A DNA stretch of 64,000 bases from contig JADJVL010000024.1 of the NCBI GenBank assembly GCA_016710635.1, forward strand, positions 26,130 through 90,129, given 5' to 3'. The notes under the pieces are model-generated. The model made no database searches. It was not told the origin of the DNA and saw only the letters and a program-made list of their open reading frames with translations. Position numbers and translations under genes: made by a program. Shown here piece after piece: positions 25,712 through 34,370 of this stretch. The DNA is from Holophagaceae bacterium. Its GTDB lineage: Bacteria > Acidobacteriota > Holophagae > Holophagales > Holophagaceae. Within the stretch, counting starts at the first letter, position 1. Each line of letters starts with the position of its first letter.

Positions 25712-26670
25712 TTCCTGAGCTGGCCGCTGCGGATTTTCTTGGAGGTGGCGCCCCGAAGGCCCGGGCCGCCGCGAACCTCCGCTCCGCCCTGGCCAGCGCC
25801 GGCGGGGCGCACTTGCGGCTGTCGGAGCCTCTGCTCACCACCCGGCGGACGGCCCTGTCCGCGGCGCGGGTCTTTTTCGCACAGCCCGTGGCGGAGAAGG
25901 CCGCCCTCGAGATTGCCGGCTCGCCCCATCATCGCGGCTGGTCCGTGATGCACAACGAACGGGACTGGCGGGAGCAGGTCCACCTCGGCCGGGAGCGCAA
26001 GGCCGCCGGAGCGGAAGCCCCCCCGTGGCGGTCCCTCGAAGGGCCCAACCTCTGGCCGGCGGAGCCAGACGGCGGGTTCCGGGAGGCCATGGAAGCCCAC
26101 CTGGAAGCCTGCGCCGCCCTGGGGCAGGGGCTCGTCGAAGCCCTGGGACAAGTCTGCGGGTTCGGAAACGGCTCTGGCGATTTGGAGCAGGCCTACCTCC
26201 TGATGAAGCTCATCGCCTACCACCCGCAGCGGCCGGGCGTGGAGCCCCGCCGCGGCGTGGCGGCCCACGTGGATTTCAGCCTGCTGACCCTCCTCGTCCA
26301 GGACGCTTCCGGTGGCCTGGAGATCCGGCAGCCCGGCGGCCGCTGGACGCCCGTCGAACCCCGGGAGGACTGCGTCTTCCTGGGCGTGGGCGAGCTCCTG
26401 GAAGCCCTGTGCGGCGGCCAGTTGGCCGCGACGCCCCACCGGGTGACCCACCTCGCCACCGGCCAGGCCCGGCTCTCGATCCCGGTCTTCTACAATCCTC
26501 CCCTGGAGGCCTGGCTGCACCCGCGTCCGAAGCCGGCCGCCGGCACCGAAGCGGAGGGGACCGGCCACGTCCACCGCGTCCTCACCGGCGGGGAAGGTCC
26601 CTTCCGCTTCGGGGAGGCCGAATGGCGCCGGAAGGGTCTGAACCATTGGTGCGCCGCCTGCTGCGGCTAA
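25708..26670 (+). CDS. 2-oxoglutarate/Fe(II)-dependent oxygenase (isopenicillin N synthase-like)
   Basis: The 320-residue protein has the double-stranded beta-helix oxygenase layout: N-terminal segment with the ARVFFAQPVAEKAAL helix typical of isopenicillin-N-synthase relatives, the iron facial triad H187-x-D189 (AAHVDFSLLTLL) and distal H244 (ATPHRVTH). The 2OG-binding R-x-S appears in ARLSIPVFYNP. All residues needed for activity are present. Substrate is unknown. ATG overlaps the stop of the preceding uncharacterised gene, suggesting shared function. Confidence 0.88.
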   Translation: MIPELAAADFLGGGAPKARAAANLRSALASAGGAHLRLSEPLLTTRRTALSAARVFFAQPVAEKAALEIAGSPHHRGWSVMHNERDWREQVHLGRERKAAGAEAPPWRSLEGPNLWPAEPDGGFREAMEAHLEACAALGQGLVEALGQVCGFGNGSGDLEQAYLLMKLIAYHPQRPGVEPRRGVAAHVDFSLLTLLVQDASGGLEIRQPGGRWTPVEPREDCVFLGVGELLEALCGGQLAATPHRVTHLATGQARLSIPVFYNPPLEAWLHPRPKPAAGTEAEGTGHVHRVLTGGEGPFRFGEAEWRRKGLNHWCAACCG

Positions 26671-26689
26671 TCTGGTGGGCGGAGCACCC

Positions 26690-27133
26690 ATGGCCAAGTC
26701 CCCGTCCGCCGCCCCGAAACCGGCGAAATCCCGCAAGCCCGCCGCCACCCTTCCGGACGCGCTGCCCCGTTTCGTGGTGACGCGGCCCACCGGCACGCTG
26801 GACACCTTCGCGAGCCCACGGCCCGGACGCCCCTTCGAGATCGTCTTCACCTCGGAGGAGTTCACCTGCCTTTGCCCCCTCACGGGCCAGCCGGACTTCG
26901 CCCATCTCACCGTGCGCTACCAGCCCGACCAGCTCTGCGTGGAATCCAAGTCGCTGAAGCTCTACTTCTGGTCCTTCCGGGACAAGGGCGCCTTCCATGA
27001 GGCCGTGACCAACCAGATCCTCGACGATCTCGTGAAGGCCGTGGCCCCCTTCTGGATGCGGGTGGAAGGCGACTTTCTCATCCGCGGCGGCATCCGCACC
27101 GTGGTGGTGGCCGAACACGGAACGAAGCGATGA
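26690..27133 (+). CDS. queF: NADPH-dependent 7-cyano-7-deazaguanine reductase QueF
   Basis: QueF reduces the nitrile of preQ0 to the aminomethyl group of preQ1. The 147-residue protein is the short, unimodular type. It has EEFTCLCPLTGQPDF with the nucleophilic Cys62 and Asp69, and the family motif ESKSLKLY (85-92). The first 20 residues are Lys/Ala/Pro rich and probably disordered. The ATG at 26690 has a GGGCGGAG ribosome site; a GTG at 26675 is less likely. It completes, with queC, part of the queuosine pathway. Confidence 0.95.
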   Translation: MAKSPSAAPKPAKSRKPAATLPDALPRFVVTRPTGTLDTFASPRPGRPFEIVFTSEEFTCLCPLTGQPDFAHLTVRYQPDQLCVESKSLKLYFWSFRDKGAFHEAVTNQILDDLVKAVAPFWMRVEGDFLIRGGIRTVVVAEHGTKR

Positions 27134-27224
27134 AGACCCTTCTTCCCGCCCACCGCCCAGCCCTCGCGCCTGCCCGGACGGGCGGAAGCATCAAGCCCGG
27201 AACACGCCGCTGCGGGGAGGCCCC

Positions 27225-27710
27225 ATGACGCAGCCCCTGAAAGCCGTCATCGCCCTTGGTTCCAACCTCGGCGACCGCCGCGCCCACCTCGAGGCTGGCA
27301 TGGCCGCCCTCGGGGAGCTGGGCTATGTGAAGCCCTCGCCCCTGATCATGGAATCCAAGGACGAATCCGGCCTCGGGCCCGACTACCTGAACACGGTGGT
27401 CCTTCTCGCGGCCCTCAAGGCGCATCCAAGGGAGATCCTGGAGGACCTGCTGCGCATCGAGCTGCGCCTGGGCCGGGACCGGCGGGAGGGCCGCAACGCC
27501 CCCCGCACCCTCGATCTGGACCTCATCGCCGTGGCGGGCTTCCAGGGGCTCTGGCTCTGGGGCACGCCGGCGGACCTGGCGCAGTTGGGGCCGCAACTGG
27601 AATTGGAGCTGCCCCATCCCAGGGCCTTCGAACGGACCTTCGTCCTGGAGCCCTGGCGGGCCCTCGGTCCCAGCGGCGTCTGCGGCGGGGTGGTGCCGCG
27701 CTCCCTTTAG
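27225..27710 (+). CDS. folK: 6-hydroxymethyl-7,8-dihydropterin pyrophosphokinase
   Basis: FolK transfers pyrophosphate from ATP to hydroxymethyldihydropterin in folate synthesis. The 161-residue protein shows ALGSNLGDRRAHLE at the N-terminus, the LRIELRLGRDR segment, RTLDLDLIAVAG with the two Mg-binding Asp residues, and LPHPRAFERTFVLEPW. Length is typical. It lies 91 bases after queF on the same strand and converges with bamD, the two stop codons being 10 bases apart. Confidence 0.94.
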   Translation: MTQPLKAVIALGSNLGDRRAHLEAGMAALGELGYVKPSPLIMESKDESGLGPDYLNTVVLLAALKAHPREILEDLLRIELRLGRDRREGRNAPRTLDLDLIAVAGFQGLWLWGTPADLAQLGPQLELELPHPRAFERTFVLEPWRALGPSGVCGGVVPRSL

Positions 27711-27720
27711 GCCCGGCCCC

Positions 27721-28656
27721 CTAGCTGTCGAGCTCGAGCTTCACGCCGCGGGTGCCCATTTCCAGGAGCCGGTCCTTGGCCCGGCCGGTCCACTCGCTGT
27801 TGGGATAGCTCTCCACCAGCTTCTGGTAGTAGTTCTTGGCCTCTTCCCGGTACTTTGCGAGCTCCACCTTCTCGAAGGCGTTGAACTCCTTCTGGAGCTG
27901 GGCCGTCTCGGCCTTGTTCAGCAGGTCCTTGGGGGTCTTGTTGACGCGCTGGTAGTAGCTCCGCTGGAATTCCTGGGAATCCGAAGGGGGCACGAACTTC
28001 TGGCGGAGGGCCTCCGCCACCCAGTAGTAGGCGCGCTCGCGGTCCACGTATTCCGGGTAGGTCTCCATCAGCCCCTTCAGGCGCTTTTCCGCCCCGGGGA
28101 ACCAGCCCGACTTCACGTAGAAGATGCCCACGAGCAGTTCGTGCTCCGCGAGCCGCCGCCAGCACTGGACGATCTTGGCCTTGGCGTCGGGGGCGTAGGG
28201 CGAGCCCGGGGCCTCCTGCAGCAGCTGCTGGAAGGTCTCGAGGGCCTTGCGGGTCTGGGCCTGGTCGCGTTCCGCGGAGGCGATGCCCGAATAGTTGGCC
28301 AGGGCGATGTGGTAGAGGGCGTAGTCCCGCTGCTCGCTGCGGGGGAAGTAGTTCAGGAAGCTGGCGTATTCCACGGAGGCTTCGGCGTAGCGGTTGCCAT
28401 TGTCGAAGAAGTAGCTGTCCGCCAGCAGGAGCTTCGCCTTGGGAAATTCGGGGGTGCCCGGGAGGTTCTCTTCCAGCAGGCGGAGCACACGGCGGCCGTC
28501 ATCCATCTTCCCGCGCTTCAGGTAGGCCTCTCCCTGGGTCAGGAGCTGGGCGGCGGTCATGCCCCGGGTAGGGTCGGTCTTCTTGGGCTTCCGGCAGGCC
28601 GGGGACACCGCCAGAGCGAGGGCGACCGCGGCGAGGGAGAGGCTTCGTGCATTCAT
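27721..28656 (-). CDS. bamD: Outer-membrane protein assembly factor BamD
   Basis: BamD is the essential lipoprotein of the BAM complex that inserts beta-barrels into the outer membrane. The 311-residue protein begins with a signal sequence ending at Cys21 (LAVSPAC), a plausible lipidation site although the lipobox is weak. Tandem TPRs follow: AAQLLTQGEAYLKRGKMDDG, PKAKLLLADSYFF, YAEASVEYASFLNYFP and later copies to GRAKDRLLEMG. It is longer than E. coli BamD, with extra C-terminal repeats. ATG 28656 has AAGGA eight bases upstream; a TTG five codons earlier is less likely. Confidence 0.85.
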   Translation of the reverse strand: MNARSLSLAAVALALAVSPACRKPKKTDPTRGMTAAQLLTQGEAYLKRGKMDDGRRVLRLLEENLPGTPEFPKAKLLLADSYFFDNGNRYAEASVEYASFLNYFPRSEQRDYALYHIALANYSGIASAERDQAQTRKALETFQQLLQEAPGSPYAPDAKAKIVQCWRRLAEHELLVGIFYVKSGWFPGAEKRLKGLMETYPEYVDRERAYYWVAEALRQKFVPPSDSQEFQRSYYQRVNKTPKDLLNKAETAQLQKEFNAFEKVELAKYREEAKNYYQKLVESYPNSEWTGRAKDRLLEMGTRGVKLELDS

Positions 28657-28667
28657 CTGGGATTCCT

Positions 28668-29575
28668 TCAATCGTTCATGGCGGCAAGGGCGGCCGTGGT
28701 TCCCGGCGGGACGGCGGGAAAGTGGCGGTCCAGCCAGGCCGCCGCGATGTCCTGGGCCACGGCCCGGCGCCGGTCGTGGAAGACCTCGTGGAGGAAGCCC
28801 TCCAGGAGGTGTCTTTCCAGGATGGCCGGATTCACCGAATCCCAGAAGGCCATGGCCCGGGGGAGGTCCACCAGGGTGTCCTGGCCCGCCTGCAGGAGGA
28901 GGGTGGGCACGGCGAGGGCCGGGCCTGGGCCAGGACCTGGTCCGCCCCTTCGTCCAGGGCCCGGCCGAAGGCCGGCGTGGCGGAGTGGTGGCAGTAGGGG
29001 TCCGCCCAGTAGCGGCGGACCAGTTCCTCGTCGGAGCACACCAGGCTCTTGTTGCCGGCCATGTCCACGGGCAGGTGCGGGGCGAGGCGGCCCACGGTGG
29101 CCTGCAGGAGGTCCATGGCCCAGCCGCGGCTTTTCAGGACCACCGCGGGGCTGGAGAGGATCAGGCCGTCCTGGGCCCCGGGGTCGCGAAAGGCGGCCAG
29201 AAGGGCCACCAGGCCGCCGAAGCTGTGGCCGAGCACCACCAGCCGCTCCGGGCCCAGGTCGCGCTCCTGGGCCAGGAAGGTCTGGAAATCGTCCACGAAG
29301 GCGCCGATGCCGTGGGCATCTCCCCGGGGCCCCTCGCTGCGGCCGAAGCCCTCGTGGTCCATGGCCGAGACCGCCCAGCCCAGCCCCAGCAGCCAGGCCG
29401 CCGTGTGCCGGTAGCGCTCGCCGTGCTCCCCGTAGCCGTGGGAGATCAGCACGCGGCCCCTGGGCGCGGCGCCTTCCGGCTCCCACCGGGAAAAGGCCAG
29501 GCGCGCGCCGCGAACCCCGGGACGGAAGTCCCGGAAGGTCGGCTCCGCCGTGAGGATGGGCTCGCTTGACGCCAT
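28668..29575 (-). pseudogene. Alpha/beta hydrolase (monoacylglycerol lipase/lysophospholipase type), frameshifted
   Basis: From 29575 the frame encodes a lipase of the PldB type: VLISHGYGEHGERYRH, MDHEGFGRSEGPRG and the nucleophile elbow GHSFGG. After DEGADQVLAQA it degenerates into Ser/Pro/Arg-rich sequence. The alternative frame carries the natural ending from the same point (VPTLLLQAGQDTLVDLP with the catalytic Asp, and LEGFLHEVFHD with the catalytic His) to a stop at 28668. Adding one base to the GGG run at 28921-28923 restores a continuous gene; 908 bases fits one missing base. It follows bamD on the same strand with an 11-base gap. Confidence 0.85.
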
Positions 29576-29665
29576 CCCTCCAGTTTACCCGCGGGGCCCT
29601 TTTCCTCCCTTCCGATAGGATGGAAGGCTGGCCCCGCCGGGCCCCCGGACCTTCCAGGACACGCG

Positions 29666-30772
29666 ATGGACTACGATTCCCTACAAAGGGCCAAGGCCGA
29701 GCTCGAACCGAGGGTGCGCCAGCTCCACGGCCACCTGGACCCCGAGCGCAAGGCCCTGGAGCTCGAACAGGCCGAGGAGCGCACCCTCGCCCCCGGCTTC
29801 TGGGACGATCCCGACGCCGCCCGGCCCCTCCTCCAGAAGCGCGGCCAGCTCCAGGCGGACATCGCCTTGGCGAAGAAGCTGGATGGCGGCCTGGAGGACC
29901 TGGACACGGCCCTGGAGCTTTCGAGGGACGACGACGCCATGCTGGCGGAGGCGGAAGTCCTGGAGGCGGACCTGCGCCGCACCATCGAGGACGCCGAGCT
30001 GCGCATGATGCTCAGTGGCGACCTGGACCAGAACAACGCCATCGTCGCCATCGCGCCGGGCGCCGGCGGCACGGAGAGCCAGGACTGGGCCGCCATGCTG
30101 CTGCGCATGTACCTGCGCTTCTGCGAGGCCAAGGGCTGGCCCACGGAGATGCTGGACTACCAGGACGGCGAGGAGGCGGGCATCAAGGGCGCCACCTTCC
30201 TGGTGACGGCGCCCTACGCCTACGGCTACCTGCGGGCGGAGGCCGGCGTCCACCGGCTCGTGCGCATCAGCCCCTTCGACAGCGCCAAGCGCCGCCACAC
30301 CAGCTTCGCCGCCGTCTACGTGAGCCCGGAGCTCGACGACACCATCAACATCGATATTCCCGACAAGGACCTCAAGATCGACGTGTTCCGGGCCAGCGGC
30401 GCCGGCGGCCAGCACGTGAACCGGACGGAAAGCGCCGTGCGCTTCACCCACCTGCCCACGGGCATCGTGGTCAGCTGCCAGAACGAGCGCAGCCAGATCA
30501 AGAACCGGGCGACCGCCCTGAAGGTCCTCAAGGGGCGGCTCTACGAGCTGGAGCAGCAGAAGTTCCTGGACAAGGTGGCCGCCGCCAGCGGCGAGAAGTC
30601 CGACGTCGCCTGGGGCTCCCAGATCCGCTCCTACGTCCTCCAGCCCTACCAGATGGTGAAGGACCACCGCACCGGCGAGGAGACCAGCCAGACCGCAAAG
30701 GTGCTGGACGGCGACATCGACGCCTTCATCCGGACCCAGCTGCTGGCGAAGAGCCTGAAGACGGAAGGCTGA
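29666..30772 (+). CDS. prfB: Peptide chain release factor 2
   Basis: RF2 terminates translation at UGA and UAA. The 368-residue protein has the codon-recognition tripeptide SPF (RISPFDSAKRRHTS) and the GGQ loop (GAGGQHVNRTESAVR). The coding frame is continuous from ATG 29666 through the region where many bacteria carry the autoregulatory UGA frameshift (here LHGHLDPERKALELE), and no CUU-UGA-C site is present. So this prfB does not use the programmed frameshift. It faces away from the lipase remnant. Confidence 0.96.
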   Translation: MDYDSLQRAKAELEPRVRQLHGHLDPERKALELEQAEERTLAPGFWDDPDAARPLLQKRGQLQADIALAKKLDGGLEDLDTALELSRDDDAMLAEAEVLEADLRRTIEDAELRMMLSGDLDQNNAIVAIAPGAGGTESQDWAAMLLRMYLRFCEAKGWPTEMLDYQDGEEAGIKGATFLVTAPYAYGYLRAEAGVHRLVRISPFDSAKRRHTSFAAVYVSPELDDTINIDIPDKDLKIDVFRASGAGGQHVNRTESAVRFTHLPTGIVVSCQNERSQIKNRATALKVLKGRLYELEQQKFLDKVAAASGEKSDVAWGSQIRSYVLQPYQMVKDHRTGEETSQTAKVLDGDIDAFIRTQLLAKSLKTEG

Positions 30773-30995
30773 GGCGGATTGTGGAGCGTCTGGCTGGAGA
30801 GTCGCCCGGCCCCCCGGGGAGGGGTCGAAGCCCGGCAATTGGTTCACGCTCTTCCCACTCACCATGGCTGCCTTCACGGTCCCCAGCGGGGGGTTGCTGG
30901 AAGTACCGCCACACGGACACACGAGGTGCACCCCCTTGGGCGAGCGCTTCCACGTCAAACTTGGGCGCGGGGGGGCCCCCCCGGGGGATGGGCCC
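30773..30995. other. Intergenic segment between prfB and the P-type ATPase
   Basis: This 223-base stretch has no convincing gene on the plus strand. On the minus strand one frame reads plausibly for about 50 codons (SPKGVHLVCPCGGT and onwards), with a CxC pair, but it lacks a start and stop in sensible places. G and C runs near 30970-30984 can fold back on themselves. It may contain a promoter for the ATPase or a fragment of a dispersed element. Confidence 0.35.
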
Positions 30996-33491
30996 GTGAC
31001 AGCCGAATCCACCCACTGCGACCTCTGCCTGTCCCCCATCGCCGAGGGCCGGACGCGCCGGGCCGTGGCGGGGGCCGAATACACCTTCTGCTGTCCTGGC
31101 TGCGCCCAGGTCTTCGAGGTGCTGGGCCCCGAGGAGGCGAAGCGGCAGGGGCCGAAGTTCAAGGGCGGCGGCGCGGCGGAGTCCGAATTGCCGCCGGGCC
31201 CGTACCTGGAGCTGTGGCTGAAGGTGGAGGGCATCCAGTGCGGCGCCTGCGCGCCCTTGATCGAGGGTCTGCTGCAAAGCCATCACGGCGTCGTGAAGGC
31301 GGTGGTGGAACCGGTTTCCGAAGTGGCCCAGGTCCTCTACGCCCCTGGCTGGACCGGCAAGGACGCCATCGCGAAGCGCCTGGGCCGCTATGGCTTTCCC
31401 GCCCGGGAGCTGGGGGATCCGACGGCGGAGGGGGATGAAGCGAAAAGCGTCCACCCCGCCCTGCGCCTGGTGCTGGCCATCGTCCTGGGCGCCAACGCGA
31501 TGATGAGCGCCATGGTCATGTACGCCACCTTCGCCCACGACCGGGGCGCCGAGTGGTTCAGCAACTTCTTCTTCATGGAACGGGTCTACGACAAGGACCC
31601 GATGCCCCTGGTGGTGCGCGACACCTTCACCTGGGCCACGGGGCTCGCGGCCCTGCCGGTCCTGCTCTACTGCGGCTGGCCCATCATCCAGAACGGCTGG
31701 CGCCGCCTTCGCCTGGGCGCGCCGAACACGGACAGCCTGGTGGGCTTCGGCGCGGTGATGGCCTTCGCGGTGAGCCTCTACACCGCCGTCGTGCTCAAGA
31801 GCCACCACGTCTACTTCGACACGGCCTCCATGCTGGTGAGCCTGCTGGTCATCGGCCGGGCCATCGAGGGCGGCGCCAAGCGCAAGGCCCACCGCGCCGT
31901 CCACGGCCTCCTGCAGCTCGCCGCCAAGGGCGCGGAGAAGTGGGACGGCCAGGCCTGGAACGAAGTGCCCCTGGACCAGGTCTCCGCCGGCGACCGACTG
32001 CGGGTGAAGACCGGCGAGCGCATCCCCGTGGACGGCCGGGTCTCCGCGGGCAACGGCTGGGTGGACCAGAGCAGCCTCACCGGCGAGCCGAAGCCCGTGG
32101 CAATGGACGCCGGCAGCCTCGTCCTCGCGGGGACGCTGCTTTCGTCCGGCACCCTCGAGCTGGAAGCCACGGCCGTCGGCGCCGCCACCCGCCTGTCCCA
32201 GATCGTCGCGCGGGTGCGCCAGACCCTCGCCCTGAAGCCCCCCATCCAGCTGCTGGTGGACCGCATCGCCGCCGTCTTCATGCCGCTGGTCATCGCGCTC
32301 GCCCTGCTGGCGGGCTTCCTGGCCTACGCCAAGGGCGCGGCGCCCACGGCGGCCCTCATGGCCGGCGTCGCCGTGCTGGTGGTGGCCTGCCCCTGCGCCC
32401 TGGGTCTCGCCACGCCCATGGTGCTGGTGAACGCCGTCGCCGAATGCGCCCGCCGCGGCCTGCTGCCCAAGGGCGGCGAAGTGCTGGAGCAGGCGCCGAG
32501 ACTGAAGGCCATCGTCTTCGACAAGACCGGCACCCTCACCACCGGCCGCCTCGATTTCACCGGCACCCGCCTGGACGGCGTAGAGGACCTGGAAGCCCTC
32601 CTCCTCGCCGCGGCCCTCGAGGAGATCAGCACCCACCCGCTGGCGGAGCGGCTCTACCGCGAAGGCGCGGTGCGGGCCCAGGCGGCGGGCCGCGCCCTGC
32701 CCGCCGCCGTGGACCACGTGGTCCACCCCGGCCTGGGGGTGAGCGGCCGCATCGAGGGAAAGGAAGCCCTCATCGGGCGGCCGTCCTGGCTGCAGGCACA
32801 GGACGTGGACATGCCGGAGGGCTGGCTCGGCGGCGATGGTCTCGACGGCTCCCTCGTCATGCTGGCGTGGGGGGGCCGGGCCCTCGCGCTCTGGGGCCTG
32901 GGGGACACGGTGCGCCCGGAGGCGGCGGCGGCCGTGAAGTCCCTGGAGCGCCTGAGCGTGGCCTGCTGGCTCCTCTCCGGCGACCGCCCGGAAGCGTGCG
33001 CAGTGGTCGCGAAGGCGGTGGGCATCCCCGAGGATCGCGTCATCGGCGGGGCCCTGCCCGTGGAGAAGGCGGAGCACCTGGCCCGCATCCAGCAGGCCGC
33101 GGGCCCCACCGCCATGGTGGGGGACGGCATCAATGACGCGGTGGCCCTCTCCCAGGCGGACCTGGGCATCGCCATGGGCAGCGGCGCCTCCGTGGCCCTG
33201 GAAAGCGCCGGGCTGGTGCTGGTGCACCGGGACCTGCGGCGCATTCCCGTCTTCATCCGCCTGTCGCGGCTGGCTCTGCGGCGCATCCGTCAGAACCTCG
33301 CGTGGGCCTTCGGCTACAACGCCCTCCTGATCCCGCTGGCGCTCGCGGGCTTCGTCCATCCCATCCTGGCGGCCACCGCCATGATGGCGAGCTCCCTGAG
33401 CGTGGTGCTGAACAGCGCCCGCGGCCTGAGCCTGGAGGGGCCGCGCCGGGATCTGGAAGGCCCCGGGGCGCCTCGGGACAACGCAGCCTAG
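30996..33491 (+). CDS. Copper-type heavy-metal P1B ATPase (CcoI/CopA2-like)
   Basis: The 831-residue pump moves Cu+ out of the cytoplasm, using ATP. The N-terminus has a cysteine-rich head (CDLC, FCCPGC at 31-36) typical of CcoI/FixI pumps, then one HMA domain with CGAC (82-85). Membrane helices, the TGEP actuator, the CPC metal site (VACPCALGLATP), DKTGTLT phosphorylation site and GDGINDAVAL hinge are all intact. A GTG at 30996 with GGGGGA seven bases upstream is chosen over longer frames. CcoI-type pumps load copper into cbb3 oxidase; no oxidase genes are seen here, so CopA-like export is the alternative. Confidence 0.92.
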   Translation: MTAESTHCDLCLSPIAEGRTRRAVAGAEYTFCCPGCAQVFEVLGPEEAKRQGPKFKGGGAAESELPPGPYLELWLKVEGIQCGACAPLIEGLLQSHHGVVKAVVEPVSEVAQVLYAPGWTGKDAIAKRLGRYGFPARELGDPTAEGDEAKSVHPALRLVLAIVLGANAMMSAMVMYATFAHDRGAEWFSNFFFMERVYDKDPMPLVVRDTFTWATGLAALPVLLYCGWPIIQNGWRRLRLGAPNTDSLVGFGAVMAFAVSLYTAVVLKSHHVYFDTASMLVSLLVIGRAIEGGAKRKAHRAVHGLLQLAAKGAEKWDGQAWNEVPLDQVSAGDRLRVKTGERIPVDGRVSAGNGWVDQSSLTGEPKPVAMDAGSLVLAGTLLSSGTLELEATAVGAATRLSQIVARVRQTLALKPPIQLLVDRIAAVFMPLVIALALLAGFLAYAKGAAPTAALMAGVAVLVVACPCALGLATPMVLVNAVAECARRGLLPKGGEVLEQAPRLKAIVFDKTGTLTTGRLDFTGTRLDGVEDLEALLLAAALEEISTHPLAERLYREGAVRAQAAGRALPAAVDHVVHPGLGVSGRIEGKEALIGRPSWLQAQDVDMPEGWLGGDGLDGSLVMLAWGGRALALWGLGDTVRPEAAAAVKSLERLSVACWLLSGDRPEACAVVAKAVGIPEDRVIGGALPVEKAEHLARIQQAAGPTAMVGDGINDAVALSQADLGIAMGSGASVALESAGLVLVHRDLRRIPVFIRLSRLALRRIRQNLAWAFGYNALLIPLALAGFVHPILAATAMMASSLSVVLNSARGLSLEGPRRDLEGPGAPRDNAA

Positions 33492-34015
33492 GACTGCGAG
33501 ACCTCTTCCGCCTTGGCCGCCAGCGCCTCCTGCTCGTCCTTGGGCAGCCGCCACACCCACCGGCCCGTGACCCGGTCGAAGATGTCGAAGCAGCACAACC
33601 AGTTCAGCAGGCCCGCCACCATCACGTAGCTGGCGCCGTACTCCTGGGTGAGGTTGCGCACCGGCTCGGCGGAGGCGCCGCCGAACATGGCGGCGAACAG
33701 GCCATAGATGGGCCCGATGCCCGCGGTGGCCGCGGCGCCCAGGGTGGGCATCCACTGGAAGGGGTCCAGGGCCGGCGTGAAGACGCCGCCCACGGGACCA
33801 TCCCCGGCGCCGAGCTTCATCTGCAGGAAGCCGATCACGGTGAAGCCGACGAAGATCCCGAAAATGGCCTTGGCCCGGCCCTTCTGACCGATCATCCAGT
33901 AGCCCGCGCCCGGCAGGGCCCAGTTCGCCAGCAGGGGTTTCCACGCGGCCTTCAAGGCCTTCTGCTTGCGCAGGGGCAGCGGCAGTCTGGGGAGCTTGGG
34001 GGCTTCGTCGGGCAT
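33488..34015 (-). CDS. Small membrane protein (DUF6677-like)
   Basis: The 175-residue protein has a basic N-terminus, a glycine-rich hydrophobic segment LLANWALPGAGYWMIGQKGRAKAIFG and three further hydrophobic segments. This layout resembles DUF6677 membrane proteins, which are often found near rpsR in acidobacteria; the family call is from memory of its look, not a search. It converges with the P-type ATPase (4-base overlap of the two ends). Function unknown. Confidence 0.65.
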   Translation of the reverse strand: MPDEAPKLPRLPLPLRKQKALKAAWKPLLANWALPGAGYWMIGQKGRAKAIFGIFVGFTVIGFLQMKLGAGDGPVGGVFTPALDPFQWMPTLGAAATAGIGPIYGLFAAMFGGASAEPVRNLTQEYGASYVMVAGLLNWLCCFDIFDRVTGRWVWRLPKDEQEALAAKAEEVSQS

Positions 34016-34063
34016 GGATTGAGTTTAGTGAATCCAGGGCCTGGAGTCCCGGGTCTTGAACGG

Positions 34064-34090
34064 AAAAGGCCGCCCGGAGGGCGGCCTTTT
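34064..34090 (-). terminator. Intrinsic terminator of the ribosomal-protein operon
   Basis: The sequence AAAAGGCCGCCCGGAGGGCGGCCTTTT is an 11-bp perfect stem with a short loop, followed by T residues on either strand. It lies 17 bases after the rpsR stop on the minus strand and should end the rplY/pth/rpsF/rpsR transcript. Confidence 0.85.
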
Positions 34091-34106
34091 CTCGATTCGC
34101 AGCGGA

Positions 34107-34370
34107 CTAGTCCGTCGCGAAGGGCAGCAGCGCGATGTTGCGGGCGCGCTTGATGGCTTCCACCAGCATGCGCTGGTGCATGGCGCACACGCCGCTGGTG
34201 CGGCGGGGCAGGACCTTGCCGCGCTCGGGGGTGAAGGCGGTGAGGGTCTTCACGTCCTTGTAGTCGACGAGGGTGGACTTCTCGACGCAGAACTTGCAGA
34301 ACTTGCTGCGCCGTCCGCCAAATTGCTTCTTCTTCTTGGGCTTGCCCTTTCCGTCCGTGCGGCGCTTCAT
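34107..34370 (-). CDS. rpsR: 30S ribosomal protein S18
   Basis: S18 binds S6 on the platform of the small subunit. The 87-residue protein has a basic N-terminal tail, FCKFCVEKSTLVDYKDV, the RRTSGVCAMHQRMLVEAIKRARN block and LLPFATD at the end. CxxC plus C-x2-H could bind zinc. The start overlaps the rpsF stop by four bases. The usual ssb and rplI neighbours are absent. Confidence 0.97.
   Translation of the reverse strand: MKRRTDGKGKPKKKKQFGGRRSKFCKFCVEKSTLVDYKDVKTLTAFTPERGKVLPRRTSGVCAMHQRMLVEAIKRARNIALLPFATD

Noticed and set aside
26675..27133. GTG 26675 as queF start
   Set aside because: The ATG at 26690 has the better-placed ribosome site and gives the normal N-terminus.
30726..33944. 1072-codon open frame on the minus strand
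   Set aside because: It lies opposite the intact P-type ATPase; the His/Gly/Gln-rich translation is a GC-rich shadow without domains.
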